A stretch of 64,000 nt of DNA, from contig NZ_LIWB01000010.1 of NCBI RefSeq assembly GCF_001905725.1, forward strand, positions 121,140 through 185,139, written 5' to 3'. Below, in pieces: positions 34,026 to 41,448 of the stretch. A program made the position numbers and the translations under genes. The notes beneath the pieces were generated by a model, which was given only the letters and a program-made list of their open reading frames with translations, ran no database searches and was not told where the DNA came from. Numbering within the stretch: position 1 is the first letter of the stretch; every line of letters begins with the position of its first letter. The stretch comes from Streptomyces sp. CB02400. Lineage in GTDB: Bacteria; Actinomycetota; Actinomycetes; Streptomycetales; Streptomycetaceae.

Positions 34026-35027
34026 CTACCCGGGTTCATCGGCGCCGTTCTTCGCCGACGCCAGGTCGGCGAGAGCGCGTAGCGTCACCTCTGCTTCCGT
34101 GATCAACCGGTTGACGAGTTCGGCGGCCGGGGCGATGTCGCGGACGAGGCCAGCGGTCTGGCCCGTCAACGGGATCAGTTCGTGTGCCGTACCGTCGCGC
34201 ATCGACGTCATCACCTTGCTGCGCAACGCCTCGGCCTGGGCGGCGGCCGCTTCGGGGCTGACGTTCCCCTCCTCGACGAACCGGGTGCGCAGCGACCGGG
34301 GGACGGTCATGTACCCACCCTCGGTCGGCGGGGGCAGGATGTGCTCGGCGAACGCCACTTTGACAGCGTCCTGACTAGCGGCGGAGACGATGGCTGCCTT
34401 CCAGTCGTCGCTGACCCCGCACTCGGCCGAGGCCAGGAATCGGGTGCCGATGTTCACGCCCTGCGCCCCCAGGGCCAGTGCCGCGACGATGCCCCGCCCG
34501 TCGGCGACGCCGCCAGAGGCGAGTACCGGCAGCGGCCGGACGGCGTCGACGACCTGTGGCACCAGCGCCATCGTGCTGACATCGCCGCAGAACCCGCCGG
34601 ATTCGGTGCCCTGCGCGCTGATCACGTCGACGCCGGCCTCGGCCGCGCGCACCGCCTGCTCGACCGTCGTCACCTGCTGCAGAAAGATCGCGCCGGCATC
34701 GTGGACGCGGGTCACCAGGTCATCCGGCTCGCCGAGCGCGAAGGAGAACACCGGTGGGGCCTCGGCGATCACCGCGTCGAAGACCTCGGGGTCGAACGGC
34801 CGCCGGGTCATGTTCAGCGCGAACGGCCGGTCGGTGAGATCTCGCAGCCGACGCACGTCGTCACGGACCTGCGCCGGCGTGCGCAGCGTGGTGGGGACAC
34901 TGCCCAGAGCCCCAGCGTTGCTGACCGCCGCGGCAAGCCGCATGCTCTGCTGCCAGGGCCCTCCGAGCGGCCCTTGCACGACCGGCACCTCGATGCCCAA
35001 TACCTCGCACACCGGTGTCCGCAGCAT
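34026..35027 (-). CDS. Nitronate monooxygenase-like FMN protein
   Basis: A 333-residue TIM-barrel flavoprotein of the 2-nitropropane dioxygenase/enoyl-reductase-like (NPD) family. Visible are the N-terminal EVPVVQGPLGGPW, AQGTESGGFCGDVSTMALVPQVVDAV near residue 150, and the FMN-phosphate loop LASGGVADGRGIVAALALGAQGVNIGTRFLAS near 190. The catalytic His of class I enzymes (usually in GGH) is replaced here by Phe in SGGFCGD, so true nitronate oxidation is uncertain. The start has GGAGG six bases upstream. Role may be detoxification of propionate-3-nitronate or lipid-related reduction. Confidence 0.83.
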   Translation of the reverse strand: MLRTPVCEVLGIEVPVVQGPLGGPWQQSMRLAAAVSNAGALGSVPTTLRTPAQVRDDVRRLRDLTDRPFALNMTRRPFDPEVFDAVIAEAPPVFSFALGEPDDLVTRVHDAGAIFLQQVTTVEQAVRAAEAGVDVISAQGTESGGFCGDVSTMALVPQVVDAVRPLPVLASGGVADGRGIVAALALGAQGVNIGTRFLASAECGVSDDWKAAIVSAASQDAVKVAFAEHILPPPTEGGYMTVPRSLRTRFVEEGNVSPEAAAAQAEALRSKVMTSMRDGTAHELIPLTGQTAGLVRDIAPAAELVNRLITEAEVTLRALADLASAKNGADEPG

Positions 35028-35276
35028 CGCGCCTCCATCCCGCAGGACCCAAGACAGGGATCTTCCAGACATCAAGCCTAGGCGTGACGGTTCCCGGCCA
35101 CCTGCCGAACCGTACGGATGGGCACCGCACCGTACTGGAGGGTTTGCCTTCCGGATCATGCCGGGTCCTGGTCACGGCGCCTGGAACCCGAGCCGGGGGA
35201 GAGTGCGTAGACAGACCACCGACACGTGCCTCCGTGCACGGGTGCGCGTCCTGGACTGTCCTCCTACGATGCGAAC

Positions 35277-36065
35277 ATGCCGGATCTGGAACTGGCGTCG
35301 CGGCGACTCGGCAGTGGGCCGCCCCTGATGGTCGTCCTCCAACTCGACCGGGATGGCTGGGCACCCGTCCTGGAGCGTCTCGCCCGCGGGCACGAGGTGG
35401 TGACCGTCGACCTCCCAGGCTTCGGTGACAGCCCCTCGCTCCCCGAAGGGACCACACCCAGCGTCGAGGCGCTGGCCGCCGCCGTCGCCGAGTGGCTCCC
35501 CGGTGCCGGCCTCACCCGCCCGCCCGTCGTGGGGAACTCCCTCGGTGGGGCCGTCGCCCTGGAACTGGCCCGCAGCGGCGCGGTCGGCAGCGCCGTCACG
35601 CTGTCCCCCATCGGGCTGTGGACCCGCCCCGAGGCCGCCTACGCTCTCGGTTCGCTCCGCGTCGCCCACGCGATGGCACGAGCCTGCGCTGAACGCCCCC
35701 ACTGGATCGCCGGACACCCGATCGGGCGCACCGTGGCCTTCTGGCAGCTCGCCGCCCGGCCCTGGCGGATCCCGGAGACGGCGGCCGCCGGCGCGCTGCG
35801 CGACCTGGTCCGCTCTCCCGGCTTCGAGCCGACGCGGCGCGCTGTGCGCGCCTACCGGCTGCGGGCCTTCACCCCTGAGGTTCCGGTCCCGGTCACGGTC
35901 GGCTGGGGCACACGGGACCTGATGACCCCACCCCATCAGGCACTCAGGGCAGCACGACTGCTTCCAGGCGCCCGTCACGTCTCACTCAAGGGCTGCGGAC
36001 ACTCACCGATGTCCGACGACCCCGAACAGGTCACCCAGGTGGTGCTCGACACCGTCAACGGCTGA
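35277..36065 (+). CDS. Alpha/beta hydrolase lacking the usual HG oxyanion motif
   Basis: A 262-residue alpha/beta hydrolase. The nucleophile elbow is GNSLGG near residue 88, the acid is in GWGTRDLMTPP near 207, and the catalytic His is in GCGHSPMSDDP near 238. The motif usually reading HGxGG before strand 3 is VVLQLDRDG here, so the oxyanion HG is missing, perhaps by a small deletion or substitution. The rest is well preserved, so the protein may still fold. Its start is the ATG at 35277. Divergent from the NPD-family gene. Confidence 0.8.
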   Translation: MPDLELASRRLGSGPPLMVVLQLDRDGWAPVLERLARGHEVVTVDLPGFGDSPSLPEGTTPSVEALAAAVAEWLPGAGLTRPPVVGNSLGGAVALELARSGAVGSAVTLSPIGLWTRPEAAYALGSLRVAHAMARACAERPHWIAGHPIGRTVAFWQLAARPWRIPETAAAGALRDLVRSPGFEPTRRAVRAYRLRAFTPEVPVPVTVGWGTRDLMTPPHQALRAARLLPGARHVSLKGCGHSPMSDDPEQVTQVVLDTVNG

Positions 36066-36407
36066 CCTGGCGAAGGGCACCAGGCTGCCAGGGGCGGCGG
36101 CATCCGGGCAGAGCCGCCCAAGCCCTGCCGCTCGGGCGGCCCCCAGGGCTCCGCGGTACCGTCAGGCTCCCGTCGATGCCCGCCCTCACCGCGGGGAGGG
36201 CACATCATCAGCGGTGCCGTTCCGGGATGGGGACGCCTCGGGCGATGGACGTCATGAGAGCCGGGCCGCAGCGCGCGTGACGGAAGATCCTCCAGGGCTC
36301 CAGGCGAACGACACCGCGGTCGGCCAGTGGGCGCGCGTTCGGGTCAGTCTGAGCGTTCGCGGTCCCACTGCGCCCGGGCAGCCCTGGTGGACCCGGCTCC
36401 GGCGCGC
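36066..36407. other. Intergenic stretch, nothing recognised
   Basis: Lies between the stops of two convergent hydrolase genes. No intact gene, no paired hairpin of terminator quality and no family resemblance were found. Confidence 0.5.
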
Positions 36408-37139
36408 TCAGCCGCGAGCAGGTAGCTGTAGGGCGAAGCGGCGGACAGCATCGGTGAAGGAATCTGGATCGTCGAAGTGCGCGAGATGTCCTGCCCGCGG
36501 GATCAATTCGACGCGGGCGTGCGGATGCGCACGGGCGAAGTCCAGCTCCCCGGACCGGAAGACGGTGTCCTTCTCGCCGTTCAAGATGAGCACGGGAGCC
36601 GCCACATGACGCATCGCACCCGCGTCGAAGCGGCCCGGCGCCTCGCCCCAGGCGGCCGGCAGGGTGTGGAAGGCGCAGCCGGAGAGGACGGTCGCCTCCA
36701 CCACCTCGGGAGGATGGAGCCGCCGCAGCAACCGGTCGTTCCACCGGGCCAGCCGGCCCGCCGGTATGCGAGGGGCGAGCCCGGCGACCCACCGATACGG
36801 CGTTGCCCACGGGCCACGAGTCGAGGCGCTGGCCGCGGCAAGGACCAGCCCCCGCAGCTGCTCGGGGCAGCACCGCGCGAACTCCAGCGAGGCGTATCCA
36901 CCGAACGAGTGCCCGACGACCAGAGCCGGTCCGCAGTCGAGCGAGTCCACCGCGGAAGCGATGATCTCCGTCGCCGCGTTCAGGCTCCAGGGCTGAGCAG
37001 AGCGGGCGCCGTGGCCTGGCAGGTCGACAGCGGCTACCCGGAAGTCCTCTTGGAGTGCGGCGAGCTGTGGGCTCCACTGTCCCGCGTTGAACCGCGTCCC
37101 GTGTACGGAGATGACGGGCGGTGCGCCCGCTGCCGCCAT
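36408..37139 (-). CDS. Alpha/beta hydrolase
   Basis: A 243-residue single-domain hydrolase. The oxyanion motif is SVHGTRFNAGQW near residue 12, the nucleophile elbow GHSFGG near 75, the acid in LNGEKDTVFRSGEL near 192, and the catalytic His in RAGHLAHFDDP near 217, all in the normal order. Closest by style to the carboxylesterase/epoxide hydrolase-like AB_hydrolase_6 group. No neighbour suggests a substrate. The ATG at 37139 is adopted; no strong ribosome site is visible. Confidence 0.85.
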   Translation of the reverse strand: MAAAGAPPVISVHGTRFNAGQWSPQLAALQEDFRVAAVDLPGHGARSAQPWSLNAATEIIASAVDSLDCGPALVVGHSFGGYASLEFARCCPEQLRGLVLAAASASTRGPWATPYRWVAGLAPRIPAGRLARWNDRLLRRLHPPEVVEATVLSGCAFHTLPAAWGEAPGRFDAGAMRHVAAPVLILNGEKDTVFRSGELDFARAHPHARVELIPRAGHLAHFDDPDSFTDAVRRFALQLPARG

Positions 37140-37322
37140 GAGTCCCCCAGATCAGCGCTCTCCTCGGGCCGACTCCACCGGCGGGCCGTCCCGACACTGG
37201 GATGCGGAGATGCCGGCCGGCGGGGACGCTCAGTCACAGTGAGCCGCGCCGTTCGAATGCTGTGCCGAGCGGCGGCTTCTGCGGATCACTCGCAGGGGGA
37301 CCGGGCCGGTGGTGACCCGGCG

Positions 37323-37560
37323 GTGGCGAAGATCGTCGAGGCGTCGTTCACCAACGACGACCAAGTCCGCGAGGTGACCCACGACTTCGACACCGACGGC
37401 TTCGGCTCGCTCCACCCGAAGTACAAGGGCGGCCGCCCGAAGATCGAGCCGACCAAGAAACGGGCGCAGTTCCTGGTGCTCTGCCGCTGCCCGCGCATCC
37501 TCTACCCGCCCGAGGCCCACATCGCGATCGTCCGCGACGGCTTCTCCCTCCGGCCGGCTC
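37323..37560 (+). pseudogene. IS630-family transposase with internal deletion
   Basis: VAKIVEASFTNDDQVREVTHDFDTDGFGSLHPKYKGGRPKI is the N-terminal helix-turn-helix region of an IS630 transposase. It runs straight into KKRAQFLVLCRCPRILYPPEAHIAIVRDGFSL, which is from the late catalytic domain (normally near a D-N-x-S run). About 150 residues between are missing while the frame is kept. No terminal inverted repeats were recognised. Confidence 0.75.
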
Positions 37561-37759
37561 AGCGCTCCACGATGCGTGTTCGGACGACAACCCGAGACGA
37601 ACCGTCCAGGGACGGCAAGGGCCTGAATCGCTGAGCAGTGGCTTCACGCGCCGCGCGGGGCGCCCCGTCCAAGACTCGCAGCAAACGATCCCGCTCTTCA
37701 GCCGGGAGACGTTCCAGCATCCGGGCCGTCACCCCGAGCTCGTACCCGACCGACATCAC
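37559..37759 (-). CDS. Small hypothetical protein
   Basis: A 66-residue protein: VGYELGVTARMLERLPAEERDRLLRVLDG then a basic tail ending SSRVVVRTRIVER. The first half looks like an amphipathic helical pair. The C-terminus recurs as a remnant at 18921-18975. The start (GTG 37759 or ATG 37756) is followed upstream by an imperfect 7-bp tandem repeat (ACCGCTC three times, 37757-37782) which also runs into the 3' end of the MBL gene. It may be a truncated family member; no function is known. Confidence 0.45.
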   Translation of the reverse strand: MMSVGYELGVTARMLERLPAEERDRLLRVLDGAPRAAREATAQRFRPLPSLDGSSRVVVRTRIVER

Positions 37760-37769
37760 CGCTCACCGC

Positions 37770-38963
37770 TCACCGCTCACCGGCGAGGTCGAGATCACTC
37801 CTGCTCGTCCCGGCCACACCCCCAGCACTCCGCGGACGCCGCCACGGACGGGCGATCGGGCCGGACACCGCCCGCCACCACGCCTCCACCGGCGGCTTCC
37901 CAGCCGGCTCGAACGGCTCACCCGGCCGCGGGAACGCCACCGCCTGCCCGGCCTCCTCGGCGGCCTCCTTCATCCACTCCCCCGGCTCCGCCCACGCGTG
38001 CGGCGCCAGGTTGAACGTCCCCCAGTGGATCGGCAGCAGCACCCCGCCCGGACCGCCTCCCTGCAGGTCGAGATGGGCCCGGACGCCTTCCTCGGGCGTC
38101 ATGTGGATGTCGGGCCAGAAGTCCGAGTACGCGCCGACCTGGATCATCGTGGCGTCGAACGGGCCGTGGTCGGTGCCGATGTCCTTGAAGCCCTCGAAGT
38201 AGCCGGTGTCACCGCTGTGGTAGATCCGGTGCTCCTCGCCCGTGACCACCCAGGAGGCCCACAGGGTGTGCTGGGTGTTGCGCAGGCCCCGGCCGCAGAA
38301 GTGACGGGCCGGGGTGGCGGTGAGGGTGAGCCCGCCGATCTCCGTCGTCTCGTGCCAGTCCAGCTCGCGCAGCCGTCCGGCGGACACGCCCCAGCGCTCC
38401 AGGTGCGCGCCGACGCCGAGGGGCACGGCGAACAGGGTGTCCGTGCCGGCCAGCGCCTTGATCGTGGGCAGGTCCAGGTGGTCGTAGTGGTCGTGGGAGA
38501 TCACGACGACGTCGACCGGGCCGAGCGCGGCCAGCGGCAGCGGGACGGGGTGCAGCCGCCTGGGTCCGGCGAAGGGGAACGGTGAACAGCGCTCACCCCA
38601 CACGGGGTCGAACAGGACCCGGTGTCCGTCGATCTCCGCGAGCACGCTGGAGTGGCCCATCCAGGTCAGGCGCAGCCCGGTGGCCGGCGGGCGGGAGATG
38701 TCGGCCAGGGTGGTCGGGTGCACCGGGATGGCGCTCTTGGGGGCGCGGCGGGTCCGGGAGTCCTTGTCGAAGTAGGTCTTCGCCAGGTCCCGCGTCGACC
38801 CCGACGGGCGGATCCGGGCGGTGCCCCCGGGGTTCTGGAACACGCCGTCCTTGAAGTGCGGGGATCTGCGGATGCGTGCCATGCGCTCGCCGCTCGGGTC
38901 CGCGCCGAAGGCCACGGGCCGCAGGGCGCGCAGCCCGGAGCTCTGAGAACGGGAACCGGCCAC
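37770..38963 (-). CDS. MBL-fold metallohydrolase (UlaG/NAPE-PLD-like)
   Basis: A 397-residue metallo-beta-lactamase-fold protein. The metal motif HxHxDH is SHDHYDHLD near residue 178; other ligands are in ARHFCGRG near 238 and YHSGDTGYF near 270; the late conserved block is DIHMTPEEGVRAHLDLQ with LLPIHWGTF. This pattern matches the UlaG/N-acylphosphatidylethanolamine phospholipase D-like group acting on phosphoester or acyl lactone substrates. There is no signal peptide. A short related fragment lies at 32845. Upstream, a terminator at 39001 isolates it from the SGNH gene. Confidence 0.9.
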   Translation of the reverse strand: MAGSRSQSSGLRALRPVAFGADPSGERMARIRRSPHFKDGVFQNPGGTARIRPSGSTRDLAKTYFDKDSRTRRAPKSAIPVHPTTLADISRPPATGLRLTWMGHSSVLAEIDGHRVLFDPVWGERCSPFPFAGPRRLHPVPLPLAALGPVDVVVISHDHYDHLDLPTIKALAGTDTLFAVPLGVGAHLERWGVSAGRLRELDWHETTEIGGLTLTATPARHFCGRGLRNTQHTLWASWVVTGEEHRIYHSGDTGYFEGFKDIGTDHGPFDATMIQVGAYSDFWPDIHMTPEEGVRAHLDLQGGGPGGVLLPIHWGTFNLAPHAWAEPGEWMKEAAEEAGQAVAFPRPGEPFEPAGKPPVEAWWRAVSGPIARPWRRPRSAGGVAGTSRSDLDLAGER

Positions 38964-39000
38964 GGTACCTCCAAGTGGAGTCGGTCAGGCATTCCATTAT

Positions 39001-39042
39001 GGGCGGCCGTATCCGGCGGCGTGGTGCCGGATACGGCCGCCC
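39001..39042. terminator. 17-bp perfect terminator hairpin
   Basis: GGGCGGCCGTATCCGGC pairs perfectly with its complement across an 8-base loop. It starts 15 bp beyond the stop of the minus-strand SGNH hydrolase gene and precedes the MBL gene, so it ends the SGNH transcript. Confidence 0.9.
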
Positions 39043-39057
39043 ACGGTGAAACGGCTC

Positions 39058-39876
39058 TCACGCCACCGAGGCGATCCGTTCCTTGATGTCGTCCGGTGAC
39101 AGCGTCCCCTTGGCGATCACATGGTCGCCCGACGACTCCCCGCGCAGCCGGCGGCCGATCCACGGCACCAGGTACTCGCGGGCCCAGTGGACGTCGTCCC
39201 GCCGGATGTCGAGGGTGCCGCGGGGCGGCAGGGGCGGCCAGGCCTGTTCCGGGTCGGCGGGGGTGTCCAGGCCGAGAGCCTGCCCGGCGCGGAGCGCGAC
39301 GCGGGTGTGTCCCTCCGGCGACAGGTGCAGCCGGTCGGCGTCCCAGGCCCTGCGGTCCTGGACGCTCCTGAGGGACCACAGGTCGAGCACGGGGCAGCCG
39401 TAGCGGTCGGCGACGGCCCGCACATGCCCGTTGTACGTCGCGATCTTGCCGCGCAGATGCTTCAGCAGGGGCACGCCACGGGTGTCGAACCCGGTCGTCA
39501 CCATCACCGTGCCGGACACGGCCGTGAGCGCGGCGATCGCCCGCTCGAACCGCTCGGCCACCTCGTCCGGGTCGCTGCCGGGGCGGAGGATGTCATTGCC
39601 GCCCGCGCAGAACGAGACCAGGTCGGGGGCGAGTTCGACCGCCTTCGGAAGCTGGTCCGCCACGATCTGGTCCAGCAGCTTTCCGCGTACGGCGAGATTG
39701 GTGTACGCGAAGTCCCCCTCGGGCCGGAGGTCCGCGAGAAGTACGGCGAACCGGTCGGCCCAGCCGACGAACGCCCCGTCGGGGCCGGGGTCGCCGACGC
39801 CTTCGGTGAAGCTGTCCCCCACCGCCACGTACGACCCGATCACTGCTCTGCTGTCACTCTTCGAATCGTCTGCCAC
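39058..39876 (-). CDS. SGNH/GDSL-family hydrolase
   Basis: A 272-residue SGNH hydrolase. Block I is YVAVGDSFTEGVGD near residue 17 with the catalytic Ser, block III GGND near 92, and block V DADRLHLSPEGH near 178 with the catalytic Asp and His. No signal peptide is present, so it is probably cytosolic, unlike many secreted Streptomyces lipases of this fold. Substrate (acyl esters, acetylated sugars) unknown. Followed by a clear terminator. Confidence 0.92.
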   Translation of the reverse strand: MADDSKSDSRAVIGSYVAVGDSFTEGVGDPGPDGAFVGWADRFAVLLADLRPEGDFAYTNLAVRGKLLDQIVADQLPKAVELAPDLVSFCAGGNDILRPGSDPDEVAERFERAIAALTAVSGTVMVTTGFDTRGVPLLKHLRGKIATYNGHVRAVADRYGCPVLDLWSLRSVQDRRAWDADRLHLSPEGHTRVALRAGQALGLDTPADPEQAWPPLPPRGTLDIRRDDVHWAREYLVPWIGRRLRGESSGDHVIAKGTLSPDDIKERIASVA

Positions 39877-39979
39877 AACCGCTCATGATTCACCTTCGAA
39901 TGTGACCTACGCGACCGTAAGGAAGGGTTGACGTGCGGTGAGATAAGACACTCTCAAAATGTTGGCCAATTCCGGAATA

Positions 39980-40021
39980 CGCCGAAGGCCGGCCCCGGGG
40001 ATCGGGGTCCGGCCTTCGGCG
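39980..40021. terminator. Terminator hairpin after the M23 peptidase gene
   Basis: CGCCGAAGGCCGG-CCCCG pairs with CGGGG-T-CCGGCCTTCGGCG with a single bulge and a short loop, starting 28 bp beyond the minus-strand stop at 40049. Confidence 0.88.
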
Positions 40022-40048
40022 TGCGTGTCAGGAAGGTCGCCGCGGGGG

Positions 40049-40978
40049 TCAGCCGATGGAGACGCCCTTGGAGCGGAGGTAGGAGATCGGGTCCACGTCC
40101 GAGCCGTAGTCCGGGGTGGTGCGGATCTCGAAGTGCAGGTGCGGGCCGGTCGAGTTGCCGGTCGAACCGGAGAGGCCGACCTGCTGGCCGCCGGTCACGG
40201 TCTGGCCGGCCGAGACGGAGAGCGAGGACAGGTGGGCGTACTGGGCGTAGTGGCCGTCGTCGAGCTGGATGACGACCTGGTTGCCGTACGCGCCGGCCCA
40301 GCCCGCGGAGACGACGGTGCCCGCACCGACGGCCTTCAGGGAGGTGCCGGTCGGGACGGCGAAGTCGACGCCGGTGTGGTAGCCGCTGGACCACATGCTG
40401 CCGGCCACCTTGTAGGCGGTGCCGAGCCCGGCGCCGGGCACCGGGGAGCTGTAACCGGAGGCGCTCGCGGCCTGGTCGGTGCTCGTGGTCTGGGTGGAGG
40501 CGTCCGAGGAGGGCTGCTCGGCGGGCTGCTCCGCCGGCTGCTCGGCCTCCTGCTCCGAGGCCTGCGGGGCCTCCGGGGCGGACGACTTCTCCGGCGCGCT
40601 CGTGGTGGCCTCGCCGTCGACGGAGAGCTTCAGGCCGGGGTGGATCAGCGACGGGTCGTCGCCGATGGCCTCGCGGTTGTCCGTGTAGAGCTGCTTCCAG
40701 CCACCGTCGACGTGCTCCGTCTCGGCGATCTTCGCGAGGTAGTCGCCGGCCTTCACGGTGTACGTGCGGGCCTCGTCGCCCTTTTCGGCGACGGTCTTCT
40801 GGCCGGCGGCGGAAAGGGACTGAACGGCCTTCTCGGGGGCGGCCCCCGGCGTGGCGGCGTGCGCGCCGGTGGCGCCGAGAAGCGGCAGGGCGAGTGCGGC
40901 GCCACCGGTTCCGGCGACGGCGATGGAGCGGGTGAAACGCTGGGCCTTGGTACGGCGGTGCTTACCCTTCGCGGGCAT
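40049..40978 (-). CDS. Secreted LysM/M23 peptidoglycan endopeptidase
   Basis: A 309-residue exported cell-wall hydrolase. Signal peptide at residues 1-42 (RSIAVAGTGGAALALPLLGATGAHA, cleaved before ATPG). A LysM domain follows (ARTYTVKAGDYLAKIAETEHVDGGWKQLY, about 70-118), then a Ser/Gln/Pro linker with AEQP repeats. The M23 domain spans about 195-305, with zinc ligands in YHTGVDFAVP and in GPHLHFEIR. It cleaves peptidoglycan cross-bridges. A ydaO-type c-di-AMP riboswitch in its long leader (40990-41155) couples expression to osmotic/second-messenger state, as known for Streptomyces wall hydrolases. Confidence 0.95.
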   Translation of the reverse strand: MPAKGKHRRTKAQRFTRSIAVAGTGGAALALPLLGATGAHAATPGAAPEKAVQSLSAAGQKTVAEKGDEARTYTVKAGDYLAKIAETEHVDGGWKQLYTDNREAIGDDPSLIHPGLKLSVDGEATTSAPEKSSAPEAPQASEQEAEQPAEQPAEQPSSDASTQTTSTDQAASASGYSSPVPGAGLGTAYKVAGSMWSSGYHTGVDFAVPTGTSLKAVGAGTVVSAGWAGAYGNQVVIQLDDGHYAQYAHLSSLSVSAGQTVTGGQQVGLSGSTGNSTGPHLHFEIRTTPDYGSDVDPISYLRSKGVSIG

Positions 40979-40989
40979 GTCGAATTCCT

Positions 40990-41155
40990 CTCCGGCGCCT
41001 GCGAGGTGAGCTGTCGGGTTCGGGCTGGAGATGCCCGGCCGCGTTTTGGCGCGACTTAACCCCAAGCCGTTCCGGGAACCGGAACAGGCAGTGGTACCTG
41101 TGGGTCCCCCGCTCCTGCCGTGCACGGGTCAGTGTGTGTACGGGCTCCGGGCGGC
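40990..41155 (-). promoter_or_regulatory. ydaO/yuaA-type cyclic di-AMP riboswitch
   Basis: The minus-strand leader of the M23 peptidase contains the conserved ydaO core in order: GAGCGGGGGACCCA, then TTGGGGTTAAGTCGC, then CCCGAACCCGACAGCTCACC followed by TCGCAGGCG, with the ribosome site GGAGAGGAA right after. These match the known consensus (GGGGGACC ... GGGGTGAA ... CCGAAnCCGACAGCTnACCTCG). The 5' boundary is approximate because the P1 partner was not fixed. Known biology: high c-di-AMP turns such leaders off. Confidence 0.88.
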
Positions 41156-41448
41156 GGCAGGATTGGGCGTCCGTCCGGATCGGTGGCGAACGTAAGCGAC
41201 CCGGACGCGAGGGGACAAGCGCGAGGTTCACCGCGAACGCGTTTTTCCGTGATCCAAAGGCGGAATTGACGTCACCGAGCGTCAGCCGGGATTCCCTTTC
41301 TCCCGTGAATTCCCTTGTCGTTACACAGAATTACGTGAACATGGCGACAACACATCGTCACGGATATGACGCTGCTCACGCACCCCTTCCCCATCTCCCT
41401 TTCTTTCGGGGCACGTTATGGCGAATCCACCTAATCGGACAGAACGCC

